Below are positions 44,707-55,370 of a stretch of DNA of 64,000 nucleotides, in pieces; the first letter of the stretch is position 1; every line of letters begins with the position of its first letter. Source of the stretch: Cordilura impudica (lineage: Eukaryota > Arthropoda > Insecta > Diptera > Scathophagidae); the NCBI GenBank assembly GCA_963682025.1, contig OY821521.1, positions 167,966,209 to 168,030,208 of the forward strand, in the 5' to 3' direction. The notes below the pieces were generated by a model that ran no database searches, was not told the DNA's origin, and saw only the letters and a program-made list of their open reading frames with translations. The position numbers and the translations under genes were made by a program.

Positions 44707-46012
44707 ACGGGTGATTTTTTTGAGGTTAGGATTTTCATGCATTAGTATTTGACAGATCACGTGGGATTTCAGACATGGTGTCAAAGAGAAAGATGCTCAG
44801 TATGCTTTGACATTTCATCATGAATAGACTTACTAACGAGCAACGCTTGCAAATCATTGAATTTTATTACCAAAATCAGTGTTCGGTTCGAAATGTGTTT
44901 CGCGCTTTACGTCCGATTTATGGTCTACATAATCGACCAAGTGAGCAAACAATTAATGCGATTGTGACCAAGTTTCGCACTCAGTTTACTTTATTGGACA
45001 TTAAACCAACCACACGAATGCGTACAGTGCGTACAGAAGAGAATATTGCGTCTGTTTCTGAGAGTGTTACTGAAGACCGTGAAATGTCGATTCGTCGCCG
45101 TTCGCAGCAATTGGGTTTGTGTTATTCGACCACATGGAAGATTTTACGCAAAGATCTTGGTGTAAAACCGTATAAAATACAGCTCGTGCAAGAACTGAAG
45201 CCGAACGATCTGCCACAACGTCTAATTTTCAGTGAATGGGCCCTAGAAAAGTTGGCAGAAAATCCGCTTTTTTATCGACAAATTTTGTTCAGCGATGAGG
45301 CTCATTTCTGGTTGAATGGCTTCGTAAATAAGCAAAATTGCCGTATTTGGAGTGAAGAGCAACCAGAAGCCGTTCAAGAACTGCCCATGCATCCCGAAAA
45401 ATGTACTGTTTGGTGTGGTTTGTACGCTGGTGGAATCATTGGACCGTATTTTTTCAAAGATGCTGTTGGACGCAACGTTACGGTGAATGGCGATCGCTAT
45501 CGTTCGATGCTAACAAACTTTTTGTTGCCAAAAATGGAAGAACTGAACTTGGTTGACATGTGGTTTCAACAAGATGGCGCTACATGCCACACAGCTCGCG
45601 ATTCTATGGCCATTTTGAGGGAAAACTTCGGAGAACAATTCATCTCAAGAAATGGACCGGTAAGTTGGCCACCAAGATCATGCGATTTGACGCCTTTAGA
45701 CTATTTTTTGTGGGGCTACGTCAAGTCTAAAGTCTACAGAAATAAGCCAGCAACTATTCCAGCTTTGGAAGACAACATTTCCGAAGAAATTCGGGCTATT
45801 CCGGCCGAAATGCTCGAAAAAGTTGCCCAAAATTGGACTTTCCGAATGGACCACCTAAGACGCAGCCGCGGTCAACATTTAAATGAAATTATCTTCAAAA
45901 AGTAAATGTCATGGACCAATCTAACGTTTCAAATAAAGAACCGATGAGATTTTGCAAATTTTATGCGTTTTTTTTTTAAAAAAAGTTATCAAGCTCTTAA
46001 AAAATCACCCGT
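44707..46012 (+). mobile_element. rosa-like (DD41D) mariner transposon, apparently complete
   Basis: 1,306 bp. The left end ACGGGTGATTTTTTTGAG (44,707) and the inverted right end ACGGGTGATTTTTTAAGAG (ending 46,012) share 14 exact bases. TA lies on both sides (44,705-44,706 and 46,013-46,014). It was inserted directly after the CR1 ORF2 stop. Inside is a single intact transposase gene and little else, which is the standard mariner layout. Confidence 0.92.
44820..45905 (+). CDS. Mariner-family transposase, DD41D (rosa-like)
   Basis: Catalyses excision and TA-targeted insertion of its element; acts in the nucleus. 361 residues without stop or frameshift, close to the usual mariner length of about 345-360. 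Two N-terminal helix-turn-helix regions (about 6-56 and 86-115) would bind the inverted repeats. The catalytic triad is visible: D159 in LFSDEAHFWLNG, D252 in WFQQDGATCHTA and D294 in DLTPLDYFLWGY. The last two are separated by 41 residues, the DD41D spacing of the rosa group. ATG at 44,820 is about 95 bp inside the left repeat and is the first in frame. An AATAAA signal follows near 45,932. All key residues are present; activity is not proven. Confidence 0.93.
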   Translation: MNRLTNEQRLQIIEFYYQNQCSVRNVFRALRPIYGLHNRPSEQTINAIVTKFRTQFTLLDIKPTTRMRTVRTEENIASVSESVTEDREMSIRRRSQQLGLCYSTTWKILRKDLGVKPYKIQLVQELKPNDLPQRLIFSEWALEKLAENPLFYRQILFSDEAHFWLNGFVNKQNCRIWSEEQPEAVQELPMHPEKCTVWCGLYAGGIIGPYFFKDAVGRNVTVNGDRYRSMLTNFLLPKMEELNLVDMWFQQDGATCHTARDSMAILRENFGEQFISRNGPVSWPPRSCDLTPLDYFLWGYVKSKVYRNKPATIPALEDNISEEIRAIPAEMLEKVAQNWTFRMDHLRRSRGQHLNEIIFKK

Positions 46013-46197
46013 TATTTTTTTTATCAGTATTTTTATATTATACTAAAAATGTTATGTTAATAATTAATTATATTGTAAAATGTTTTCTTTGTAACGCAAT
46101 ACGTTCCTGTACTTTAAATATAAGACTTTTTCTTGTTGTACAGGAAATGGAATTTAATAAATAAATAAATAAATAAATTTAAAAAAAAAGGCCACCC

Positions 46198-46284
46198 TAG
46201 TATATGTATATACATATATATTCAAACAACTACTCGGCCACAGGCTTACAGTGGGCTATCCCGTATAAAATATTGAACTTGGTA
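46198..46284. other. Unassigned sequence right of R1 copy 2
   Basis: ATATGTATATACATATAT dyad just outside the R1 end; otherwise nothing recognised. Confidence 0.3.
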
Positions 46285-47333
46285 AAAATTGTATGTCCGG
46301 TCGTGCTTAGCTACGACTTACCGATACTTATTGATGTGAATGTTTACGAAGCTTGTATTGTGCAATTAAAAAAAATTTATTTTATTTTTTCTATTATTTT
46401 TTTATTTTAATTGTTGTTTTTTTTTTTTTTTTTTTTGGCATTCCTACTCTGCCCATGAGAAAGGCATTGATTTTCCAAATTAAATCTGGCAACACGATTG
46501 GCCTAGAATTTAGAACATCATTTCGCAGTTTTTCATTTGAGCGATTTTTGTGTTGGCGAATTTTAATTGGCGATTTTTGAATTTGCAGATTTTTTCCCTC
46601 TGTTTTTTTGTTTTCTGAAGATTTTTGTTTTTGGAGATTTTCGGTTTTGAATATTTTCGATTACCGATTTTCACGATTTTCAGTTTTCGCGATTTTTGAT
46701 TTTGGCGATTTTTAAATTTAGGCGATTTTTAAATTTTGGCGATTATTTTTTTTGGCTGTTTTCGATTTTAGCGATTTCTATTTTTGGCGATTTTTGATTT
46801 AGGCGATTATTTTAGTTTGGCGATTACGCCCATATTTTCCACGACTACTCGCATTGCTAATTAATGCACTTGTGTAAAGTTTCAAGACTATCGCTTTCAT
46901 AGAACTTCATATTTTACGCGTTTAGGAGCTGCCACGCCCACTAATCAAATACCACCCATTTTTTATCTGACCCATCACATTAATATCTGATGAACTTATA
47001 CAACGTGTCAAGGCTTTCCCTTTTATAGTACTCTAGTTATATGATATTATATATTTATTTTTTATGGACGATGCCATACCCACTGTTCCGATCGTGAACA
47101 TTTATTGTTCGACTAATCCCATGAATAACTTATAATCTCACGCAAAGTCCCAAGGCTCTCACTATTATAGTTCTTCAGATATGTGACATTTAATATGTAA
47201 TTTGTTTGGGAGGTGCCACGCCCATTTGTCCGATCCCGCCCATTTTTTTTTTTTGTCATAATGTATGACCAATAATTTAGTTTAGCCTCCTATAAACTAC
47301 AAACAAACAAATATAATTGCTCTTTTATATATA
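46285..47333 (-). mobile_element. R6 Helitron-type element, reverse orientation
   Basis: Right end: reverse of TATAAAAGAGC...TTTGTTTGTTTGTAGTTTATAGG, the Helitron-like head also at 20,333 and 33,213. Middle: tandem GAGGTGCCACGCCCA units (46,920-47,250). Left: a GGCGATTTTTGATTTTGG short-word array (46,550-46,830). Then a GTCGTGCTTAGCTACGAC hairpin (46,298-46,315), also found at 62,152 as CGTGTTTCGCTACG. The exact 3' terminus is unclear. Confidence 0.6.
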
Positions 47334-47784
47334 CTAGCAGAGCCCAGCATTCGAAATTCGAGTACAAATTTTGGGAATTTTTTTCTTTTCATTACATTTT
47401 TTTCTTTCAATGTTTTTTTAATCCATATACGAAACAAATTATGAATATTTAAATAAAATTCATTTAATTTCATTATAAATATTTCTTGAACACACAGAAG
47501 ATATATAACTGGGTTTGTTAGTAAATATGCTAATCAATTTTACCCAATTCACAATTCAAAATAGTATAGTTTAAATATAATAATATATATGTTTTATGTA
47601 TGTGTTAGTAGCAACTTTAAATGAATTTTACTCCAAGAAATGTTTCAGATGGTAGAAATCTGTAAATATGGTGGACAGCTAAAAATAAATATCTTTCAAA
47701 TGGTATATTATTGGTTAAAATCGGTTGATAACTAAAAGCTTAAAATCGGTCACAACAAATCGCCTTGCATATTAATGTTATAGA
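47334..47784 (-). mobile_element. R2 non-autonomous Helitron (451 bp)
   Basis: Plus strand starts CTAGCAGAGCCCAGC and ends TTAATGTTATAGA, with A (47,333) and T (47,785) outside. Contains the CGAAATTCGAG palindrome. It lies directly against the R6 head, so R2 probably inserted into the AT-rich R6 terminus. Confidence 0.75.
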
Positions 47785-47794
47785 TGTAAGCAAA

Positions 47795-48141
47795 GTAGAG
47801 TATTTGAAAAAGTGAACAATTTGATAAACTTAATACTAAATTATTACAACATTTTTAATAACATTTTTAAGAGGCGTCTCCATATTTGAGGTCATCCAAT
47901 ATTATCAATATTATCCTAAGTTTACCCAGGTAAATGGTTTATTTTGTGAATGAACGTGATTTCGACAGACAAACAGATAGACGGATGAACAGGCGGACAT
48001 AGCTATAGTAACTCGAGTTGTTATAAGGATCAAGGCTCTATATGTAAGTACTTAATGGGGTCGCAAATTCATTTTTTGATGCGTTAGAAACAGAATGACA
48101 AACTGATATATATCCTCTGCACAGTGCTGTGGATTGTATAA
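47795..48141 (-). repeat. INE-B element, short form
   Basis: Minus strand runs from a diverged TTATACAATCC head (48,141) to the block shared with 27,060-27,440 (CAATTTGATAAACTTA, GGTAAATGGTTTATTTT, AACTCGAGTTGTTATA). Only about 350 bp, lacking the 1.6-kb core of the long forms. Confidence 0.55.
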
Positions 48142-49339
48142 AAAAAATACAGAAACGCGGAAATCATATTGCTCGATTTTATTTTCAAAATTTAAAAAAC
48201 AAAATTTAGATTAACAAAATACTAAAATAAGTATTATAAGTAACACAAAAACCCAACTTGAATGTCTTTTCGTGCCAATGTAATTTACAAAGTCTTTAAA
48301 AGGCAATGAGTAGATGGAAAATATACCATTTAACGCTCATTTCGAATTGCTCCTTTCTTGCTCGCCTATGAACTTGTTTAAATAGTATTTTTTGGTATGT
48401 TATCTAGCCATTACAGTTTTAATACTCAACTTACACCTAATCCTATATGCACTTGGCATAAATTATTAAGAATTTTTATATATTAAAAAAAAAAGAAATT
48501 ATTCAAAAAGAAGTCGTTAAAAGTTTCTTGGGTATTTTTTTTTTTTTTTAACATTTTGCCCTAAGGAACCAAGTTAGTGTGAAGCATTTTTATTAGCTTT
48601 TGGTTTCAATGATAAATGGTATTTTAACATGCCATTACTGGCTCACAAATACAATACTATTAACAATTTCTATAAATATATATGTGTATGTATATAAATA
48701 AAATTTGAAACCCAGCAAAAGTTTTCCATGTTTTTGTCAAAATTCTTTGAAACCGATGATGCCTTTGATGCCAACTTTTGATTTTGAATTAAATTATGTT
48801 AATAAAATATATTTGCATTTATTGACTCCAAATACCACTACCTGGGAATTATTATCGAACTTCAATGTTTTGGGTTTTACCTTGCCTAACATGAAATCAA
48901 ATTTTGAAGTCATCATGAACACTTGTTTAATTTAGGGATGCCAAACGCAAAAAACCAAATGTCCCAAAAATTTTAAATAAAATAATTTGTTACCTTTATT
49001 TTCTGAAAAACTTAAAATTTTCATTCAAAAAAATTTTGAAAAATAATATATAAATAACATTCTCATCAAATTGCGCTTTATTATCATTTCAGGTTTTCTA
49101 AACTTCACTGAATTTAAATTAATGTTTTTTTATCCTGAAATGCAATTAATGTCTCCTTAATCGCAATATCTTTTTTTTAATTTCAGTTGATTTTTTAATG
49201 TAAACATATTTGGTGTTTTCCGAATTTAAATTTGTGTTTAAAGAATAAAATTTATATTTTAAAAATTCAATTGATGTCTTCTAAATTTCAAGTTAATATT
49301 TCCGACATTTTAATATGATTTTTGAAATTCAATTGATAT
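48142..49339. other. AT-rich stretch without recognised feature
   Basis: No element termini. The frame at 48,705-48,935 has no recognisable motif. 49,140-49,330 has loosely repeated TTCAATTGATRTTTTC words. Confidence 0.35.
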
Positions 49340-51095
49340 TTTCAAATTTCTAATTGGAAATTTGAGTTCCAATTTTTAGAATTGATCATTTCTTATATTT
49401 GAATGGAAAATTTAAAAGGTGCAATTTTGTATTTATGTCAATAGCAATGCTTTAGTAATTATAAACTATTTTTCAAAATTATATGTAATCGCAATCTGAT
49501 ATTTTGTAGGTAAAGCAGAATAATAATTTTATATATCTATGTGGAACTGTTTTGAAAGCAAAAAAACTCATTGATGAACTCGGTAACTCTATTTTGTAGA
49601 CAAAACAAAATGTTAATATGCCAAACTTATGTTCGATTTGTAAAAGAATAATGGAAAAACATATGAAATAAAAGACCAGGGGCCGAATCGTCGCATTCGT
49701 TATCGAAATTTTTCAATCGAAATTAATTTTTTATTTTCCAAAATAAAATACTAAGAGTAATTTTACTCTGTCACAGCTAACGAGTTATGGTCCATAATTA
49801 ATTGTAAAAGAGAAGCGAGGTCTGACGATTGTCCGTCTTCTTTAACTGATAAACTAAAGTATGGAATTTCGATTGATTTTACTCGATATTGAATGCGACG
49901 ATTTGCCCCAGCCCTGTGTATACTCTTAACATTGTTGTGTTTGATATCTAATTGAAAATGTTGACATTCATGTTAAAATATAAATAACGATTGCAAATCT
50001 AAATGGAACAAAAATTGTGGCGCCATCTACTGTGGCATAGCACTACTGAGCAAGACAAAGTGACACTCCGTTAATACAAAAGAAATGTATTTTCCCTAAA
50101 ACAAAATACATATTGGAGAATTTTATATAAATCAAATAATATACCGATTTATTTCTAACATGCGGTTATTATGTATATATGTACATGTATAGAATATATG
50201 TATATTATTTTATTATTTAATATATGTACGTATGTACATATATGTAAATATTACACTCAAAAAATACAACATTAAAAGTTATTTTATGTTAGAGAATTTT
50301 TACTCCCTTTATATTAACTCGTAGTCTCTGCTTGTCGAAAAAAATTTTAATTGATTTTTAACCCCATTCCCTTGACTCAATCGATCTGAAACTATGCAGG
50401 CAGGCGATGAAAAAATTAACTTAAACATTTTTTTAGTGATGCCAAAACAATGGAAACTTTAAACTTATTCTAACAGAGTTGATAAAAAAAAAATGCACAA
50501 AGCGTTAGTTTTTAAAATATTATTAACACAACGACCACAAAAACAACAAGGCCAGCTATGACAACAATGCAACATTTAGAATAACAACAAGAACAATATA
50601 GAAACATCATATTTTTCATTTTTTTTTTACTTTTTCAGAGATTTCCCTGGACCTGTTCCACCGATTTTAATGGTTATTGAAACAGAAATCTCCCCATGAT
50701 CTTGGTGAATCATTCTCACTAAAAATGATCATCCTAGCTGACCTATTGAGACCGTGATCGTGACAAGAACAACATAGAAAATCATATTTTTTCAAGACTT
50801 TTTTAGTTCTTCATTCAGATCTCGGGCCCTATTCAACCGATTTCGACGATTTTAAATACCAAACTTCTCAGGATGTTAGTGAATCATAGTTTATGTAAAA
50901 GAGCACCCTAGCAGTCCGATTGATGCCGTCATCGTGATTTCCACAGACGGACAGACGGACATCGCTATATCAACTCCGCTTGTTATAAGGATCACAAATA
51001 TATATATTTTATGGGGTCCATAATTTTTTTTTAATTATTACAAATAGAATGACAAACTTATATATACCCTCTGCACACTGGGGTGGAGGGTATAA
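49340..51095 (-). repeat. INE-B element core and 5' head, split by a MITE
   Basis: Colinear with 27,860-29,486: same ATTGTGGCGCCATCTACTG block, TTTTACTCCCTTTATATTAA block, ACGGACAGACGGACATCG block and TTATACCCTCCACCCC head (on the minus strand at 51,095). It lacks about 100 bp present at 28,565-28,670 and has an extra 230 bp at 49,680-49,909. The expected 3' end is missing at the left. Confidence 0.6.
49680..49909. mobile_element. MITE of about 230 bp with GGGCCGAATCGTCGCATTC ends
   Basis: Left end GGGCCGAATCGTCGCATTCG. Right end, inverted, GGGGCAAATCGTCGCATTC. The paralogous repeat at 28,206-28,213 reads ACCAGCCCTG without it, so this is an insertion. The duplicated target is AG or CCAG depending on how the G/C-run at the ends is divided. 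No coding capacity; superfamily not assigned. Confidence 0.75.
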
Positions 51096-51831
51096 TTACT
51101 GAAAAAATAAATTCTTAATTTGAAATATTTGTGGTTCAGATTTCAAGATATTTTTCAGTTCAAAAATAATTTAAATTTACAACCAAATTTTCCATGAAGA
51201 AAAATTCTTATGGCAAAAATTTCATAATCTACAATAATTTTCCATGTGCAGATAAATACTCTGATATTTTTAGAAAATTTCTTAATAAGATAACTACTGC
51301 TTAGACCTCAGTCTTTTTCAATTTGATGAAGTTTGCCTTGAATTCCATTTACAAAATAAAGAAATATTTTAAAAATTTTAAAAACAAACAAGTTCTCAGG
51401 CATTCCGTAAAATTGTTCATTCAAAAAAAAATATCATACATTTTAAAATATTTTTCACACAAAAAAAAATCTCAAACAATCTGTGGTATTTACTCATACA
51501 TAAAAACACTTTCATAGATACAATCGGAAAAAACTGTTTATACATGAAAATTCAGACACAATATGAGACATTTTTCCAAACAAATTAAAATTCTTAGCCA
51601 CTATGAGTTTTTTTTCCATCTATATAAAAATTGTTTGACATTCTAATATAATTTTTAAGCAAAAGATAAATTTTTTTTTTATCAACTTTTAAATTGTTTT
51701 CCCCATCTGGATGTTTTTTTCTTAGTTTTTCAGCTATAACTCAAAAACCATTGATGATTTCTCATGTCATTCTTCACCAAATTGTAGCTAAGGCTTAAAT
51801 AAATAATTTACTCTACTATACTAATAAATAA

Positions 51832-52206
51832 CTAGCAGACTCCAGCCCTCGAAATTTGAGTGCAAATTCTAGGAAATTTATTTTTTCGTTAAATAAAGAC
51901 CCTAAAGGTATGCTAATCAATTATAACTAATTCACAAATCACCACAAAAAGCAAACTCATTTTTATTACAAACACATTAACAAATTTAATAAACACACAC
52001 ATAGCATTGTATAATTGTATGTATGTGTTAGTAGCAACTTTAAATGCAATTTACTCAAAATAAAGGAAAAAATTAAAAATCTGTAAATCTGCAAAACGGC
52101 TAAAAAGAAATACCTTTCAAATAATATACGTTTGGTCAAAATCGGGATAAAACGGTAGAAAAAAACATCGGTCACAAGAAATCGCCTAGCCTGTTAATAT
52201 CAGAGA
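51832..52206 (-). mobile_element. R2 non-autonomous Helitron (375 bp)
   Basis: CTAGCAGACTCCAGCCCTCG at the left and TTAATATCAGAGA at the right; A outside left and T outside right. Interrupts the minisatellite. Confidence 0.75.
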
Positions 52207-53337
52207 TAACCATACGCCGTGAATATGTTATTCCGATAATTGCTTACATATAAGAAAAAGGGAAAAAATTTAAAAAAATTTAAGATTTTATTCGATAAAC
52301 TTGATTTGTAGAAGGTATTTGTTTTCACCCTGATTTGGAATTTCTCGCCCCCAGAATCGCTATTTCACTATGTTCTGAGAATCGCAAAAAAATTTCATTC
52401 ATACTTTGTCAAACATTATTCTGTCTATAGAAAAATGATCAGATATAAGGAAAAAGTTTGCACATAACAAAAATTCCCATATATTCTGAGATATTTCTTA
52501 TCATACAGAAAAATTCTCAGTTATTCTGAGATGTTTTTTTATATAGAAAAATTGTAATCTAATCTAAATTCTAAACATTTTTCCATCTACAGAAAAATTC
52601 TCGAATACTGTGACACATTTTTTCTTACAAAAAAATCCTCAGACATTCCAAACAATTGTCTATATAGAAAAATCCTCGTATATCTCTAGATATTTTTTCA
52701 TACAGAAAAACTTTTGGACATTTCGGACACGTTTTTATTTAAAGAAAAATTCTCATATATTCTGAAATTATTTGGCAAAATACATACAAAAATTTTCAGT
52801 TATTCTAATAAATTTTTTCTTACAAAACAATTTCAGATATTTGGGAAAATTCTTCACAGAAACTCTGAAATTATTTCCCACACATAAATTATCACAAAAA
52901 AAAAATTTTATTTCTTCTATAAAAAAAGTTTTGACATTCGCAAAATTTAACATATTTTTTATGCCTCGAAAAATTCCCAGAAAATTCTCACTCAGAAAAC
53001 ATGAGATAGTTTTTTTAGGTATAAGTACGTTCGAAGGAATTTTTCTATGTAAAAAAACATTCTAAAACATTTTTTCATACAGCAAATGTCCCAGACATTC
53101 GAAGTTAATTTTTAATCCATACAAATTTTTAGATATTCTAGAGGTTTTTTTCAAATAAATTCCAAAGCATTTCTAAAATTTTTCGTACAGAAAAAATATC
53201 ATATTTTTCTCTATGCATTCTAAGATATCTGAAGGAATCTCCCATACATTGAAAAATTTTTAGACATTCAGAGACGTTTTTCAAAACAGAAACCTTTTGA
53301 ATTACTTTTCGATCTACAGACAAATTATCAGATATTT

Positions 53338-54131
53338 TTATACCCTATACCACTATGTGGTTTGGGTATAATGACTTTGTGCTGCTGTTTGTAACAACCA
53401 AAAATATTTGACCTAGACCCATCTTTAATTATACCGATCGAATCAGAATCACTTTCTGAGTTGATTTAACAATGTCCGTCCGTCCGTCCGTCCGTCCGTC
53501 CGTCCGTCTGTGTCCATGTAAAGCTTGTAATCAAACTGCAGGTCGCAAATATGAATATGTTTTGATGAAATTTGGTATATAAGCTTTTATCGGCCATGGG
53601 ATGAACGCTGTTGAAATTGGGGAGAATCGGTCCATGTTCAGACCTAGCCCCCATACAAATTACCCATATGAAATCGACATAAATTGCCATAAGATCCAAA
53701 TTGTCATATAGATCTTACTCAAATTGGGTTTGTATGCGTTCATTACATCCACTAATGAGTAGTCCAAAAATGATCCCTTTGACCCCATATAGAGCTGCTT
53801 CCCGATCTTCACTTAAATCTATTAAAAATCAAAAATATTGCACTGATTCTTCTCAAATTTTGTTTGTATATATTTTTGCAAAATACAAGAGACTTTACCA
53901 AACATGATCAGGATCGGTCCATTTTTGGACCTAGTCCCTTTATAGATATAGCATCCGATGTGAACTTTTTCATATCTGCAGCCAAAAAAATTAATAAAAA
54001 ACCCACTCAAATTTGGTTTTTGCTTATTTTCAATGTCCAGTTAGTTGGGCCTAAGAGATAGGGTTTCTAAACGCATGGTATAGGGTATCGTATAGTCGGT
54101 CTAGACCGACTATAATTTTCTTACTTGTTTT
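53338..54131 (+). mobile_element. DINE-1/INE-type element, complete (about 794 bp)
   Basis: Same ends as 8,957-9,759: TTATACCCTATACCA, TGGTATAGGGTAT, hairpin ATAGTCGGTCTAGACCGACT, then TTTTCTTACTTGTTTTT. GTCC/CGTC tetranucleotide run at 53,474-53,508. Inserted in the minisatellite. Confidence 0.82.
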
Positions 54132-55370
54132 TAATTGTTTCATACAAAAAATTTCTCATATTTTCAGAGAGATTGTTTCATACAAAATAAGATATGCTGA
54201 GTCATTTTTTCTTACAAAGAAAAATAACAGATATTCTGATATTTTATAGAACACAAATACCCATACTTTCTGAAATATTTCTTATAAAAAAATTTTGGTC
54301 AACACTTTTGCTCGCGAAATCTTTTATAACAATTTGAAATAAGTCGTAGCCATAATGACGAAGGATGACGTTAGTGTACAAAAAATAAGGATGAATTTCT
54401 AGGGTTAAAAAATTTTTTATAAAAAAAAATTTGAAAATTTTCAAACATACGGAAAATTTGTAATTTACAAAAAAAAATTTAAGAACATTCTGAAATAGTT
54501 TCTCGAACAAAGAATTTATCAAACATTTTTATACAGAGAAAAGTTTTCAGATATTCCAAGACATTTGCACTGCATATCAAATTTTTTTATACAAAAATTT
54601 GGAAAATTGATAAATTAATAGACACTCGGACAATTATTCATACAAAAAAAAAAATATCATATATTCAAATTTTTTTTTTCATACAGAAGAATTGTCAGAT
54701 ATTCAAAGAAATTATTCCATACACCCTTCTAAAGTTATGTTTGCAGACAGATTCCCGAACATTCTTATAAAATTTGTCATATAAAGAAATTCTCAGACAT
54801 TCGAGAAAATGTTCAGTTAATAGCAAAATTCCCAAACATTGTTTATAGAAAAAACTCACACTATCTGTAATAATTTTTATATAGAATAAAAATAGGTCCG
54901 ACAATTTTTGAAACACAAAAATTCTCATGTCTTCTCAAAAATGTTTTTTATTAAACTACTCTGAAGAATTCTGGGACAATTTTTCATAGAGTAAAGTTGT
55001 CACATATTTTTCCATACACAGAGCAATTTTCAGACATTCCCAAATTTTGTTCGTAGACAATTTTCAATCTACCGAAATATTCTCAGACCTTCTGTACATA
55101 TTTTTCATACAAAAAATTCGCATACATTGTCAGACATTTTGACATTTGTAAAAAAATTTTCAGATATTTTGAGATATATTTTCACAAAATTAAAAAATCA
55201 AAGACATTTTAAAATATTTTTCCATAAATAGGAAAACTCTGAAATATTTTTCCACATATAGAGAAATTTTTAGGCTTTCTAAGAGTTATAATTTTCATAC
55301 ATTCTCAAACATTCTGAGACATTTTTTCGTTTACAAAATTTATCTTGCATTCAGAAACATTTTTGATGAT

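Larger units (their letters stand above)
42346..46188 (+). mobile_element. CR1-clade non-LTR retrotransposon, 5'-truncated, with mariner insert
   Basis: Starts inside the endonuclease (SAPCFSEHDLIFLTY near 42,390), carries the full reverse transcriptase region, and ends with AATAAATAAATAAATAAATT just before the R1 terminus, a CR1-like microsatellite 3' end. The 3' tail shares CTTGTTGTAC with the second copy at 59,583. Excluding the mariner it is about 2.5 kb. It interrupts the right arm of R1 copy 2. Confidence 0.82.
38356..46197. mobile_element. R1 element copy 2 with nested retrotransposons and mariner
   Basis: Left end TA-GGGTGGCCCTTCATTATATGG (38,354 on). Right end GGCCACCC-TA (46,190-46,199). 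The TA duplication suggests the Tc1/mariner-type target. The left arm and core occupy 38,356 to about 39,777; the inverted right arm is 41,881-42,345. A LOA-type retrotransposon separates core and right arm. A CR1 element separates the right arm from its last 8-9 bp, with some terminal bases replaced. A 180-bp tandem duplication lies at 38,989-39,348. No R1 protein found. Confidence 0.7.
51100..55370. repeat. Degenerate minisatellite, about 38-bp unit
   Basis: Recurrent units of the form CATACAGAAAAATTCTCAGACATTCTGAGACATTTTT occur throughout at about 37-40-bp steps (clear at 52,500-52,790), heavily diverged. The array is interrupted by an R2 Helitron (51,832-52,206), a DINE (53,338-54,131) and irregular patches. 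Similar words occur at 58,120-58,330, 58,745-58,795, 60,420-60,540 and 60,740-60,790. Each unit holds a short dyad (TCTCAGA...TCTGAGA). The open frames here are by-products of the array. Confidence 0.6.

Noticed and set aside
46197..46200. CTAG at the R1 right end as a Helitron terminus
   Set aside because: It is formed by the last bases of the R1 inverted repeat plus flank; no TC start or hairpin goes with it.
52768..53065. Overlapping opposite-strand frames of 61 and 97 codons
   Set aside because: Produced by minisatellite units rich in AAAAATTC and TTTTTC words; no conserved protein pattern.
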